Assembly (NCBI GenBank): GCA_017654935.2
Contig: CM065690.1
Span: 16,506,703 to 16,570,702, forward strand
Source of the DNA: Phymorhynchus buccinoides
Taxonomy: Eukaryota > Mollusca > Gastropoda > Neogastropoda > Raphitomidae
Reading direction: 5' to 3'
Length of the DNA stretch: 64,000 bases
The translations under genes were made by a program, and so were the position numbers. The notes under the pieces are model-generated. The model worked only from the letters and a program-made list of their open reading frames with translations, searched no databases and was not told the DNA's origin. Positions 1 to 11,989 of this stretch are shown piece after piece (positions within the stretch are counted from its first letter, which is position 1; the number at the start of each line of letters is the position of its first letter).

Positions 1-712
1 AGGGCCAAAAGAGGCCGGAGTGCGCAAATTCATTGAGAGGGCGAATTAAGGTGCGTTGGAGGAAGCTGCTAAGGACTGAGTAGAAGAGGGGATACTTTTG
101 AGATGCACCTATGCGTGCGAGTGGAACAGTGGTTAGCCTTGCAGAAATGGACCAGCACTAGATACGTGCGGACTGATGTGGTTCAGGAGGATTCCGAGTG
201 GGTGTGCGGGGCAGCGAGGGGGGTCGTAAGCAACGGGGCTTTTGTAGATTTGCAAGGAATATAAAAGGGGGTAGCCAAAAGCAAAAATTAGAAGCAGAGA
301 ATAGGAAAAATAGGTTCGAAAAAGAGTACCTACTAAAAGAACTATAGCAGATATAAGAAGAGAGAAAAAATAAGGGATCAATAAAAAAAAGAAGGAAACG
401 AAAATAAAAAAAAGGTAGGAGCTTATAATATGTCAGCATGCGTGCGAATTTGACGTTTTTGGTTACGATCTGTAGGTCTGCGCAATAATAACGTATATGG
501 TTGTATGCGCGTCTTGCAAGGAGATTGCGAAAGAAACCAGCAGTACAAGGTAGAGAGGTCAGTCAAGAGAGAAGGACAGGATAAAGATACAGAGAAAAAA
601 AGAAGAGAGAAAAAGGGAGTAAGAGTGAAGAAGAAGAAAGAGTAGGAAGTATGAGGCTAGAAAAGAACACAGCCTCGGTGCTTCGGTTATACTAGGCGTG
701 AGCGGATCGCAA
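1..712. other. A/G-rich sequence, no gene recognised
   Basis: Purine-rich sequence with many GAAAA-type runs. The open frames on either strand are short and low in complexity and do not resemble any protein I know. It is not part of the inverted repeat that begins at about 713. Confidence 0.5.
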
Positions 713-3700
713 TGAGTTTCCCTCGAAATTTGAAAAGGCTGAAGCATTTGCAGATATTTTCGCAATAAATAGTAACAATGAAGGCCTCTCAGAAAAACAA
801 AAAAATGTACAGAGAAAAAATGGATGGTAATAAAGATAATGAAAAAAGTCCAAACAACAGCCACTATACAAATGCTCCATAACTTTACAGGAAACAAAAG
901 ACGCAATTTCCACCCTTGGCTCAAAGAAAAAAATCAGTAGGACCTGATGCGATTTCTAATGAAATGATAAAGCACTTACTAGTTAATTTCACAATCTTTC
1001 TAAACCTATTTTTCAAAAATGTTGGTCTGAAAGAGTTCAACCATCTTTGTGGAAACAATCAATCATAACCCCGATTCCTAAAGAGGGCAAGGCAAAATCA
1101 GACAAAAAAAATTACAGGCCAATTGCTCTTACATCACAAGTGGGAAAACGTATAGAAAACAAAAATTCTTAGAAGAATTGAACATTATTGTGAAAAAAAT
1201 GACACAACACCAATGCAACAGGCTGACTTCAGAAAAGGCAGATCAACGGTTGACCAAAAATTACCTCACAGATCAAACATAAGTTTTCCCACAGAAAAAA
1301 ATTTACTTGCCACTCTTTTCGATATTAGAAAGGCGTACGATCAAATTTGACATTCAAAACTTCTGAATAAATTGAAACCAATACGCCTTTCAAGGCATAT
1401 GTATAACTATTTAAAAACCTTTTTAAGTGATATAACAATACATACTAAGGTTGGCAATGTCTATTCTAATCAAAAACATGTTCAAATGGGAATACCACAA
1501 GGAACCGTGATAGCTTGTCCAATCCAGTTTTTAACATTTTGATGCACAATCTTCCAAAAGCAGTGTCAAAAAATGTTGAACTAGTACAAATATGCGGATG
1601 ACATTTGCATATGAATGAAAGGTACATTGAAAAGACACACACCTGTTAGATCAATCAACAATATTAAAAAGATAGATCAAAATTAACTGGACAAAATCAG
1701 TAAGTACATGAATGAAAATGGATTAGCCGTTTCACCTGAACCAATCGCATATGGTTCTCTCCAATACTGGTTATGACCCTAACCCTCTACCTTCTTTTCA
1801 AATAGATGGATTGCCTCTTGAATACCAAAAAGTTATAACATTTTTAGGAGTAAATTTAACTTCTAAAAAAAAAAAACTTTTTGGGGGGGCCGCTGGAACA
1901 ACCATTTAGAAAGTGTTCTGACAAAAGCCAGAAAAGCTTGAAGTTTGCTTAAAATGTTATGTCAACAACCATGGGGAAAAGATAGTAAAATACTCACACA
2001 TTTAGCAACTGCGATTGTAAGATCAAAATTATCTAGCTCCTGGAAAAAAAAAAATTTCAGCCCAAAGAATATTTAATCAAAAAAGTATTGCAGAGCATTG
2101 ATAGCAACGCTTACAAGATAGGCTCTCTGGTGTCCCTGTTTGTTAAGGGACTAAACTATTTAGGAAACTTACACAGGATTCATAGGGAATTGTACCTTTT
2201 GAAGAAAATATGAAACTTCTTGCCTAGGTCAGCAAAATATGTTTTAATGGAAGCCATACCTTACTTCTACACAAAATTCTGTGTATGTTCCTTAACGCTT
2301 TGTAGTAAAGGACAAAACTCAATTTAAAATCCAAAAATACACCTTCCAAAGCATAGGTACAGGAAACATTGAATTCTCGTAAAAAACCAATAGGCTCATC
2401 TATAACGATTTCCTATGATTAATTTACTAATGCGAGCGTTGAAACCAGAACTATGTAGGCACTCAAATTAATTTAAAGTCAAAATTCATAAATGGGGACC
2501 TTTGGTAATAAGACTTATTCATGTATATTGAATACACAAATATAATTTTTTAAGGGACATTGTGATTGGGCCTTTGCTGACAACATACAAGTTAAGGCAC
2601 AATATAAAATGAAACTTTAATGTAATCCAATTTTAAAATATATACATTGATGTGCTCTGTACTTGACAATCATTTGCATATCAGGTGCTGCATTCGTCAT
2701 TCCATCGTAAAAGATAAGAAGAAAGAAAATCGTATATCAACTTGGATAGAATATGGTCTTCTTATATTTACATGCAGAAAACTTGTTTTAGCCATTATCT
2801 CATTGGGGCATAAAAATTATGTTCTTAATTTTTCACCCTGATTCTCCTATTATTTCAGATGATTATTTTGTGTTGTGATTAAAAATCTGTCTGACAAAGC
2901 CATATAAAACTATTCATGTTCATACATAGAGTCTGAGAGCGAGAACTTATATCAGGAAATTCACCATTTAATTATCATTCTTTTGTTCGTTTACAGTGAG
3001 TTCTTCTATAGACTTTTGTTTGCGAGCTTCCATCACCATTGCGGCTAATTATCTGCAAGATGAAAGGGTTGACCAGTTAAGCAAAAAATAGTGGCAGCCA
3101 CTGAAAAACTGTGTTTTAGCAAAAACTAGATATTCTGTTTATCTCTATCATGAAAATTATAGTCTTTTAGAAAAAGCATCCCTGGGATTCTGTGCTCTGT
3201 AAGAAAAACAAAACAAACAGAGATATCATCTAGTTAAAGTTTTCTAAAAAAAGAACCAAAAAAGGAAAGTTCTTGTAAAAAGCTAAATAGATTATGTAAA
3301 CAGGACAAATTTCCTTCAATCAGCAAGGATTCTAAAAATAACTATGAAAAGTTTACGTTTTTTTAGATTCAGGCATTGATGCATGATAAAACAAAATTCT
3401 GTAAACATTAGTGACTTGCATTTAGTGAGTCCTAGGCATATTTACATTCATGTTCCATGTTATTTTTCTGTTTGTTGAAAAATCATGAAAAACTATATTT
3501 ACCTGCTTCGGTTTGTTGGGACACTAGAACCATCAGTGACAAAACCTATAAAGTACATTATTTGTGATAGGAAATCAAAGATTTCAGAGAAGTTTGTTCG
3601 GGGATCTTATTAGGAGCCCAATATGTGGAACCTTTGCTTTGAATGTGCTTGTATGATCCTATTTCCTATTTCTTTTCTTTTTTGGAGTTTAAAATATGTT

Positions 3701-3720
3701 CATTTATCTGTGTGTTTCAT
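713..3720 (+). pseudogene. Decayed LINE A copy (RT region)
   Basis: This is a degenerate plus-strand counterpart of the LINE A open frames at 13.5-16.1 kb. Recognisable pieces are the fingers region ending in a LTS motif near 1130, DIRKAYDQ at 1320-1345, the MGIPQG box at about 1490 and a disrupted YADD region near 1590. Frames are broken every 50-200 bases, often at extra A runs, so no protein can be made. The copy lacks the whole endonuclease because homology starts at about 713. The decay could be real or could reflect poor consensus sequence. Confidence 0.75.
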
Positions 3721-3939
3721 TTTTAAATGTTTAGGACATAATTCTAAGAGCTATAGTAATTATTTCACTAACATCCTCACTAACATATAAGGGCTCTCAT
3801 TGCCTCCACACATATACTCAGACCCACATACCCCTTACCCATAATACAATACATCTAATCATTACTACACATACATTAAAATTTTTGGGTTTTTGTTTGT
3901 TTTGTTTTTGTCTAGATCACTGTAGGTTAAATAAAAGAA

Positions 3940-3984
3940 ACGAACACACACACAACACACATACACACACACACACTCACCACT

Positions 3985-4060
<76 letters not shown>

Positions 4061-4083
4061 ACACACACACAACACACACAACT
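3940..4083. repeat. (CA)n microsatellite
   Basis: Interrupted CA dinucleotide tract directly after the LINE A 3' end. It mirrors the (GT)n tract at 13068-13226. Confidence 0.95.
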
Positions 4084-4255
4084 TTGCGAAATAAATAACT
4101 GTTAAGCAATGGTCATACATCTTTTGTAACGTTATACATCATGCGGGATCTAGGCCTACGCAGTGTAAGACACATTAAATCACTCATAATAAACTCGATT
4201 TTACTTCTCGCTGTACGCGTGCGCACACACGCGCGTATGTGTGTGTGATAAGGAA

Positions 4256-4307
<52 letters not shown>

Positions 4308-4400
4308 AGAGAGGAGAGAGAGGGAGAGGAGAGAGAGTGAGGTGTATATGTAATAATGAACAGATTTGTGTGTGTGTGAGAGAGACAGAGAGAGAGAGAG

Positions 4401-4445
<45 letters not shown>

Positions 4446-4478
4446 GAGAGAGAGAGAGGAGAGAGAGGCAGACAGGGA
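4256..4478. repeat. (GA)n microsatellite, two blocks
   Basis: Two GA-rich blocks separated by about 60 unique bases. They mirror the (CT)n blocks at 12655-12900, which are longer. Confidence 0.95.
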
Positions 4479-6401
4479 TATACTGACAGGCGTGTGTGTC
4501 CGTGTGTTGTGCTTTGTTTGTTTGACGAAAGCTTTGCCTAAACAAGTAGCTAAACATGTTTGCCTAAATAAAGCCGAAAATGTTCACTTATGCAAGAGAA
4601 AAAGTTTGTTGGTTTTGTGGTTTTTATTCATCGTATATAGACATAAAGAGTGATAGAGGGTGAGAGACAAATGTAGATACATCGAAACCTATGAACATTT
4701 TGACACAGCCTTATATGCTGTCCTTTGTGACAGATTTGTTTCCTAGTTACTATCTGTTCAGAAGAACATGGAAGTTTTAAGAGACAAGTATTGTTTCTGT
4801 ACATTTGCTCAAATTGTTGGATATTGTATTTTTCTACCACAAATGTCGAAAGAATGTATGAGAATGTATGAACAACAATTATTCTTCAGTTGTTTTGTAG
4901 AATTGAACGATATTTTGTACGGGGGTTATATGTGTCGTACCTAACTCGCGGAATTGTCTAGTCTGTAGATTAGGCAACCACTTTGCCTAATTTGTGAACT
5001 AGGCACTCAGACTACCTAACTTGTAAACTAACTTTTCAGACGTGCTTAATCTACAGACTAGGCAGCCTAATCTATAGAATAGGCAGCCTAATATGTTGAC
5101 TAGGCAGACTGCTTAATCTACAGATTAGACAGTCCTTGTTTCTATTTCCTACATAACCCCTCAATATTTAAGCCACAAGAATGCAATAGCAATGAATAGT
5201 AGTGTCATTAAAATAAGTTTAATTTTTTTTAATTTTTTTATTGAACATATTTTGTCATAATTTGACACATTTTATTGAAGAAACACACACGCACACATGC
5301 ACATGTAATAGAAGTTACAGTGGGGATAAGGGCAACGACAACTACAGCAGCAACTACAAGCAAAGGTAACATTATGATATCAACAATAACAAGAGAAGAA
5401 CGGTAGTCGCAAAAAATAGCAAAAGTAGAACCAGCCACATCGTCATCCCCATCGTCTTCATAACACTGACAATAACAAGCAAACAATTTGATAATATATA
5501 CTATAGTAATTATAGCAATAAAAATAAGTTTATTGACTTGTTTGTACTCCATTGTCTGTCTGGTGAGCATGGCAGTCACGCTGGACTTTTGATGGTAATT
5601 ATTCATGACGAAGCGTGCTGCTCTACGTTGGACTGCCTCAATGTCGTTGTTGATGCTCTGCGCGGTGGGATCTCACACGCTTGAGACATACTCAAGATGA
5701 GGACGGACAAGTGCTTTGAAGGCCTGTTCTTTCATGTTCTTCTGATTCGTCTTGAGGGTCCTACTGATGAAGCCAAGGGTGGGTTTTTTTTCAAACTTTT
5801 TTTTTAATGGATGAATGAATGCAATTCAAACAGAAGCCAAACATAATTATTATACATGCATTTTACATTTTAGCATACATGCACTCCCTTTTTTGTTTAG
5901 CTTGATAAAGACAGACAGATGAACAATAAATAAATAAAGCAGTAAATAAATCATTCAATACAAAAACAGAAAAAGAATAATAAGAGGAAGGGGAAATGAA
6001 AAAAACCCAACAAACAACAAACGTTTAAAAAAGAAAAGAAAGGAAGAGAACTATTGGAGTATCGGAGGGGCGTTATAAAAGTCGTGAATATGTTACGCAT
6101 ATGCGAGAGGATCACTTATAAACACATTTTTTTAAAAATACCCAAACATAACAGATAATTAGCGCTTATATATTTACCAAAGCATTAGCTCAAAGACTAA
6201 GATGTTTTCAGGGGGGGTGGCACATCTTTGCCTTTACCGATGTTTTGTTAAGCACAACGGACACAAATGCCATACAAAGAAAAATAAATAAATTACACTG
6301 GTCTAAGAAAAAAGAAAAGGAAACGTATAATACATATATCATTGTTGAAAAAATTCGAAACGCTTTCCTTTCCCTTTCGTCAAGACCATAATCATTCAAT
6401 A

Positions 6402-7260
6402 TCAGAAAAACAAGGCTTTGTATGGGTCCCAGAGTTGTTCAATCTGATCGACTTTCATTTGGATTATGGCAATGTATTTTTCAACTGAAAACCTATATTT
6501 TAAAGAATGGTAAAGGACGCCAATGGTGTTGTTGGCTTTGGCCACAATGTTGTTTATGTGGGTGTCCCACTTACCGTCATCCTGCAGTCTTATTCCCAAG
6601 TACTTTGTGGAGGCCACTCTCTGCAGTTCTTGACCGTGTAGGGAGTACTTGGGGGAGATGGTGGTAGTCCTCCGTGTGACATGCATAACACTGCATTTGT
6701 CTGGGTGGAATTTCATGCCCCATTCATGTTCCCATTGTTCCAGTGCCTTCAGGTCTTCCTGTAGCTGCTGGTCTTGTTGGTCTGCCTGCTCTCGATACAA
6801 GATGGTGTCATCAGCAAAGAGGCGTGTAGGAGAAGCCACTCTGTCTAGGAGGTCATTTATGTAGACCAGGAAGAGACAGGGGCCGAGGACGCTACCCTGG
6901 GGGACTCCCGAATTCACGGCGACGGGATCGGACCGGCTGACCCCCACAACCACAGTCTGAGTTATGGCCAAAAGGAAGTTTGAAATCCATTTCTTGATAG
7001 ATTCTCTGATGCCGTAATGCTGCAGTTTTTGACGTCAGTAGGGGATCCTTTCTCCATGTTGCTGGAGAGTTCTTCTGTGAATTCCAGTAGCTGGGACTCA
7101 CAGGATCGACCGGAACGGAATCCATGTTGCTGAGGACAAAGAATGTTGTTGTTGTCAAAGTGAGTCATGATGGAGCTGACCAGAATGTGCTCCAATATCT
7201 TGCAGGAAATGTTTGTTAAGGATATTGGGCGGTAGTTTCCAGGCTCGTAATGTTGGCCTC
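6402..7260 (-). pseudogene. LINE reverse transcriptase fragment, left arm
   Basis: Encodes RT motifs in split frames: the HGFR region near 7130, SGVPQGSVLGP at about 6900-6870 and FADDTILYR at about 6810. The stretch that should carry RT motif A (first catalytic Asp, consensus DFSKAFD) is missing between SPTDV and the next helix, exactly as in the right-arm copy. After the RT core the sequence leaves the expected LINE C-terminus and enters AT-rich DNA. Dead RT, probably Jockey/CR1-like. Confidence 0.75.
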
Positions 7261-7299
7261 GTTACTTTGAGTTTCATTGGAATCTTCTGTTCTGGCAGT

Positions 7300-8014
7300 T
7301 TATTCTGTTGCTTCATTTTCTCCAGAAGCTGCCATTGTATAGAGAAGCTCAACAAGCTCCTCTTCCTCTTGGAGTCTCTCTATTACATCCTTTGGCAGAC
7401 ATGTTCGTTCTAGTCCTGATGTACCCTTTCTGCCACAGAACACTTCAGATTTCTGTGAGGGGAAAATTCGTTTGTAGCATAACGATGGGGAACCCTTCAG
7501 CCCACTGTGATGCATTATTGTCAATTGTCCACGCAATTAACATTTGTTTGACGTCACAGTTGTTTCTCTCGATGCTGCCTTGCGACTGAGGGTGTCTAGG
7601 TGAACCATGAACGATGTTTATCCGATGCCAAATCAGTTTCATCTCAGTGATCACAGAGGCAGTAAACACACGGCCATTGTCCGACTGTAAAATGGCAAGT
7701 TGCGTCACCCAGCCGAAAATGTCAATGAGATGATATGCTGTTTCAGCTGCTGTTGTTTTTGATTTCATTGGCCGCAACACAATAAACTTTGAGAAATGGT
7801 CCTGGTAGTTTAAAATGTACTTGTATCCTCGATCTGGTGTAGATTCCATAATGATCAAAACTGCTTTACTCCTCAGAGGGTATGCAACGAGGCTCACAGT
7901 TAGTAACCAAACTGATATCACGTTTTTAGTGATACAGACAGATAAACAAAACAATGGGATTAAAAAGAACGTAAATAAACTTCTTTTTACGATACTACTG
8001 TTACTTGGTGTCAA
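7300..8014 (-). pseudogene. Integrase-like gene, left arm, zinc knuckle deleted
   Basis: Retroviral-type integrase core of the KRBA2/SCAND3-like class. The open frame 8014-7445 covers most of the catalytic core, with Asp in the NYQDHFSKF motif, Asp in LQSDNG, and Glu in QGSIERN. The LPKDVIERL C-terminal motif follows in another frame near 7400. Compared with the right-arm copy, about 35 bp holding the CETCQ zinc-binding half and its lysine-rich linker is missing, and a Glu after SDNGR is Val. Probably non-functional. Confidence 0.7.
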
Positions 8015-8314
8015 AAACTATAGAGGAGTTATACAGGAGAGAATAAAAACAAAGGAGTGCCTAAATCTGTAGACTAGGCACTCTGCCTAATCAACAGACT
8101 AGGCTGCCCTATTCTCTACCTTAGGCTGCCTAGTCTGTAGATTAGGCACGTCTGAAAGCTAGTTACAAGTTAGGAAGTTCCGAGTGCTAGTTCACAAACT
8201 AGGCAAAGTGACTGCCTAATCTACAGACTAGGCAATTCTGCGAGGGAGCACGACAGATATTTATTATTAAAACAAATATGATGATCTACAGCAAACGCAC
8301 CCATCCTCTGAGTT

Positions 8315-8814
8315 NNNNNNNNNNNNNNNNNNNNNNNNNNNNNNNNNNNNNNNNNNNNNNNNNNNNNNNNNNNNNNNNNNNNNNNNNNNNNNNNNNNNNN
8401 NNNNNNNNNNNNNNNNNNNNNNNNNNNNNNNNNNNNNNNNNNNNNNNNNNNNNNNNNNNNNNNNNNNNNNNNNNNNNNNNNNNNNNNNNNNNNNNNNNNN
8501 NNNNNNNNNNNNNNNNNNNNNNNNNNNNNNNNNNNNNNNNNNNNNNNNNNNNNNNNNNNNNNNNNNNNNNNNNNNNNNNNNNNNNNNNNNNNNNNNNNNN
8601 NNNNNNNNNNNNNNNNNNNNNNNNNNNNNNNNNNNNNNNNNNNNNNNNNNNNNNNNNNNNNNNNNNNNNNNNNNNNNNNNNNNNNNNNNNNNNNNNNNNN
8701 NNNNNNNNNNNNNNNNNNNNNNNNNNNNNNNNNNNNNNNNNNNNNNNNNNNNNNNNNNNNNNNNNNNNNNNNNNNNNNNNNNNNNNNNNNNNNNNNNNNN
8801 NNNNNNNNNNNNNN
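8315..8814. other. Assembly gap, 500 N
   Basis: Exactly 500 N, the same size as the gap at 32691-33190, so a nominal scaffold gap. It lies at the mirror axis of the inverted repeat. Confidence 1.
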
Positions 8815-8870
8815 TACTCAGAGTGTGCGTTTGCTGTAGATCATCGATATTTGTGTTAATAATAATAATA

Positions 8871-9083
8871 TGTCGTGCCTAACTCGGCAGAATTGCCTAG
8901 TCGGTAGATGAGGCAGTCACTTTGCCTAGTTTGTGAACTAGGCACTCGGACGCCTAACTGTAACTAGCTTTTCAGACGTGCCTAATCTACAGACTAGGCA
9001 GCCTAAGGTAGCGAATAGGCAGCCTGGTCTGTTGATTAGGCAGAGTGCCTAGTTACAGATTAGGCAATCCTTGGTTTTATCTC
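8871..9083 (+). repeat. Left TIR made of seven hairpins
   Basis: Within about 200 bp there are seven imperfect palindromes of about 18-22 nt, each with a half-site like GCCTA, a loop of roughly 8-9 nt, and TAGGC. They occur every 25-30 bp. Examples start at about 8894, 8922, 8978 and 9048. The same arrangement is repeated in inverse orientation at 11990-12202 and in both ends of the left-arm copy. Confidence 0.85.
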
Positions 9084-9199
9084 CTGTAATAAATCCTCTA
9101 TATTTGGACACCAAGAATAAACAGTAGTCTCGTAAAAAAAGAAGTTTATTTACGTTCTTTTTACTCCATTGTTTGTTTATCTGTCTGTATCACTAAAAA

Positions 9200-9862
9200 C
9201 AGTGATATCAGTTTGTGTTACTAACTGTGAAACGTGCCAAACGAAGAAGATGAAGCCTAAGAAAGGCCTCGTTGCATACCCTCTGAGGAGTAAAGCAGTT
9301 TTGATCATTATGGAATCTACACCAGATCGAGGATACAAGTACATTTTAAACTACCAGGACCATTTCTCAAAGTTTATTGTGTTGCGGCCAATGAAATTTA
9401 TAAAACAAACAGCAGCTGAAACAGCATATCATCTCATTGACATTTTCGGCTGGGTGACGCAACTTGCCATTTTACAGTCGGACAATGGCCGTGAGTTTAC
9501 TGCCTCTGTGATCACTGAGATGAAACTGATTTGGCATCGGATAAACATCGTTCATGGTTCACCTAGACACCCTCAGTCGCAAGGCAGCATCGAGAGAAAC
9601 AACTGTGACGTCAAACAAATGTTAATTGCGTGGACAATTGACAATAATGCATCACAGTGGGCTGAAGGGTTCCCCATCGTTATGCTACAAACGAATTTTC
9701 CCCTCACAGAAATCTGAAGTGTTCTGTGGCAGAAAGGGTACATCAGGACTAGAACGAACATGTCTGCCAAAGGATGTAATAGAGAGACTCCAAGAGGAAG
9801 AGGAGCTTGTTGAGCTTCTCTATACAATGGCAGCTTCTGGAGAAAATGAAGCAACAGAATAA
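9200..9862 (+). pseudogene. Integrase-like gene (KRBA2/SCAND3 type)
   Basis: Encodes a DDE integrase resembling those of KRBA2/SCAND3-like genes and Ginger-type transposons. Visible are the second half of an HHCC zinc motif (CETCQ), the core with Asp in NYQDHFSKF, Asp in LQSDNGREFTA and Glu in HPQSQGSIERN, and after a frameshift near 9710 the C-terminal LPKDVIERLQEEEEL motif. The catalytic triad is intact. The N-terminal zinc half is absent; a possible splice acceptor precedes the frame at about 9200, so an upstream exon is possible. The role would be transposition of the surrounding TIR element. The frameshift suggests it is no longer functional. Confidence 0.72.
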
Positions 9863-9884
9863 ACTGCCAGAACAGAAGATTCCA

Positions 9885-10660
9885 ATGAAACTCAAAGTAA
9901 CGAGGCCAACATTACGAGCCTGGAAACTACCGCCCAATATCCTTAACAAGCATCTCCTGCAAGATATTGGAGCACATTCTGGTCAGCTCCATCATGACTC
10001 ACTATGACAACAACAACATTCTTTGTTCTCAGCAACATGGATTCCGTTCCGGTCGATCCTGTGAGTCCCAGCTACTGGAATTCACAGAAGAACTCTCCAG
10101 CAACATGGAGAAAGGATCCCCTACTGACGTCAAAAACTGCAGCATTACGGCATCAGAGAATCTATCAAGAAATGGATTTCAAACTTCCTTTTGGCCATAA
10201 CTCAGACTGTGGTTGTGGGGGTCAGCCGGTCCGATCCCGTCGCCGTGAATTCGGGAGTCCCCCAGGGTAGCGTCCTCGGCCCCTGTCTCTTTCTGGTCTA
10301 CAGTAATGACCTCCCAGACAGAGTGGCTTCTCCTACCCGCCTCTTTGCTGATGACACCATCTTGTATCGAGAGCAGGCAGACCAACAAGACCAGCAGCTA
10401 CAGGAAGACCTGAAGGCACTGGAACAATGGGAACATGAGTGGGACATGCAATTCCACCCAGACAAATGCAGTGTCATGCATGCCACACGGAGGACTACCA
10501 CCACCTCTCCCAAGTACTCCCTCCACGATCAAGAACTGCAGAGAGTGGCCTCCACAAAGTACTTGGGAATAAGACTGCAGGATGACGGTAAGTGGGACAC
10601 CCACATAAACAACATTGTGGCCAAAGCCAACAACACCATTGGCGTCCTTTACCATTCTTT
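9885..10660 (+). pseudogene. LINE reverse transcriptase fragment, right arm
   Basis: RT frame begins at NYRPISLTS (about 9925), followed by the HGFRSGRSC region, a gap where motif A should be, then SGVPQGSVLGP (about 10250) and FADDTILYR (about 10345). The fragment ends at WDTHINNIVAKAN (about 10640). Loss of about 20 codons including the first catalytic Asp, together with frame changes, makes it inactive. It is probably a Jockey/CR1-like LINE inserted behind the integrase gene. The same deletion in both arms shows the arms descend from one copy. Confidence 0.78.
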
Positions 10661-11339
10661 AAAATATAGGTTTTCAGTTGAAAAATACATTGCCATAATC
10701 CAAATGAAAGTCGATCAGATTGAACAACTCTGGGACCCATACAAAGCCTTGTTTTTCTGATATTGAATGATTATGGTCTTGACGAAAGGGAAAGGAAAGC
10801 GTTTCGAATTTTTTCAACAATGATATATGTATTATACGTTTCCTTTTCTTTTTTCTTAGACCAGTGTAATGTATTTATTTTTCTTTGAATGGCATTTGTG
10901 TCCGTTGTGCTTAACAAAACATCGGTAAAGGCAAAGATGTGCCACCCCCCCTGAAAACATCTTAGTCTTTGAGCTAATGCTTTGGTAAATATATAAGCGC
11001 TAATTATTTGTTATGTTTGGGTTTTTTTAAGTTTGCCATTTTATCCTCTCGCATATGCATAACATATTCACGTCTCTTATAACGCTCCTCCAATGCCTCT
11101 TCCTTCTTTTTTCTTTTCTTTTTTGGGGGGACGGTCGTTTTCTTCATTTCCCCCCTCTTATTATTTTTTTTTTTTCTGTGTCTGTATTGAATGATTTATT
11201 CACTGCTTAATTTATTTATTGATCATCTGTCTGTCTTTATCAAGTTATACAAAAGGAATGCATGTATTCTAAAATGTAAATTGCATGTATAATAATTATG
11301 TTTGCTTATGTTTGATTCATTCATTCATTAAAAAAAAAG
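10661..11339 (+). repeat. AT-rich LINE 3'-type sequence with A-run end
   Basis: AT-rich stretch interrupting the LINE C-terminus, ending in T- and A-runs at about 11330-11352. It looks like the 3' tail of another retroelement inserted between the RT core and the C-terminal part. No conserved coding. Confidence 0.5.
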
Positions 11340-11700
11340 TTTGAAAAAAAAACCCACCCTTGGCTTCATCAGAAGGACCCTCAAGACGAATCAGAAGAAC
11401 ATGAAAGAACAGGCCTACAAAGCACTTGTCCGTCCTCATCTTGAATATGCCTCAAGTGTGTGGGATCCCACCGCGCAGAGAAACAACAACGACATTGAGG
11501 CAGTCCAACATAGAGCAGCACGCTTCGTCATGAATGACTACCATCAAAAGTCCAGCGTGACTGCCATGCTCACCAGACAGACAATGGAGTACAAACAAGT
11601 CAATAAACTTATTTTTATTGCTATAATTACTATAGTATATATTATCAAATTGTTTGCTTGTTATTGTCAATGTTATGAAGACGATGGGGATGACGATGTG
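11340..11700 (+). pseudogene. LINE ORF2 C-terminal fragment
   Basis: Encodes the thumb/C-terminal motifs typical of Jockey/CR1-like LINEs: LGFIRRTLK, EQAYKALVRPHLEYASSVWDP and VQHRAARFVMNDY. Coding resemblance stops at about 11600, after which the frame is AT-rich filler. The mirror copy is at about 5490-5790. Confidence 0.75.
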
Positions 11701-11989
11701 GCTGATTCTACTTTTGCTATTTTTGCGACTACCATTCTTCTCTTGTTATTGTTGATATCATAATGTTACCTTTGCTTGTAGTTGCTGCTGTAGTTGTCGT
11801 CGCCCTTATCCCCACTGTAACTTCTATTACATGTGCGTGTGTGCGTGTGTGTTTCTTCAAGAAAATGTGTAAAATTATGAAAAAATATGTTCAATAAAAA
11901 AATTAAAAAAAATAAAACTTATTTTTATGACACTACTATTCATTGCTATTGCATTCTTGGTGCTAAAATATTGAGGGGTTATGTAGGAA

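Larger units (their letters stand above)
4933..8255 (-). mobile_element. 3.3 kb TIR element, left-arm copy
   Basis: Bounded by inverted ends that begin TGTCGT and end ACGACA. Each end is about 200-300 bp and built from short hairpins of the form TGCCTA-N-TAGGCA. In coding order it holds an integrase-like gene (8014 down to about 7300), a LINE reverse-transcriptase fragment (7260-6402), AT-rich LINE 3' sequence, and a second LINE C-terminal fragment (about 5790-5490). It is the mirror copy of 8871-12202. Ends of the TGT...ACA form fit elements mobilised by retroviral-type integrases such as Ginger. I could not define a convincing target-site duplication. Confidence 0.7.
713..8314. repeat. Left arm of giant inverted repeat
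   Basis: The reverse complement of this segment matches 8815-16140 in the same order: LINE A, (CA)n, (GA)n, 3.3 kb TIR element, then the gap. The inner part (4.93-8.31 kb) is nearly identical to its partner. The outer part (0.7-4.1 kb) is clearly more degraded, with many small indels and extra A runs. Homology stops at 713/16140. The arm ends at a 500-N gap, and the last bases before the gap are the reverse complement, with small differences, of the first bases after it. Either a real palindrome or two haplotypes joined head to head. Confidence 0.85.

Noticed and set aside
8278..8859. Open frame across the first N gap
   Set aside because: It consists of unknown bases; likewise for the frames across 32691-33190.
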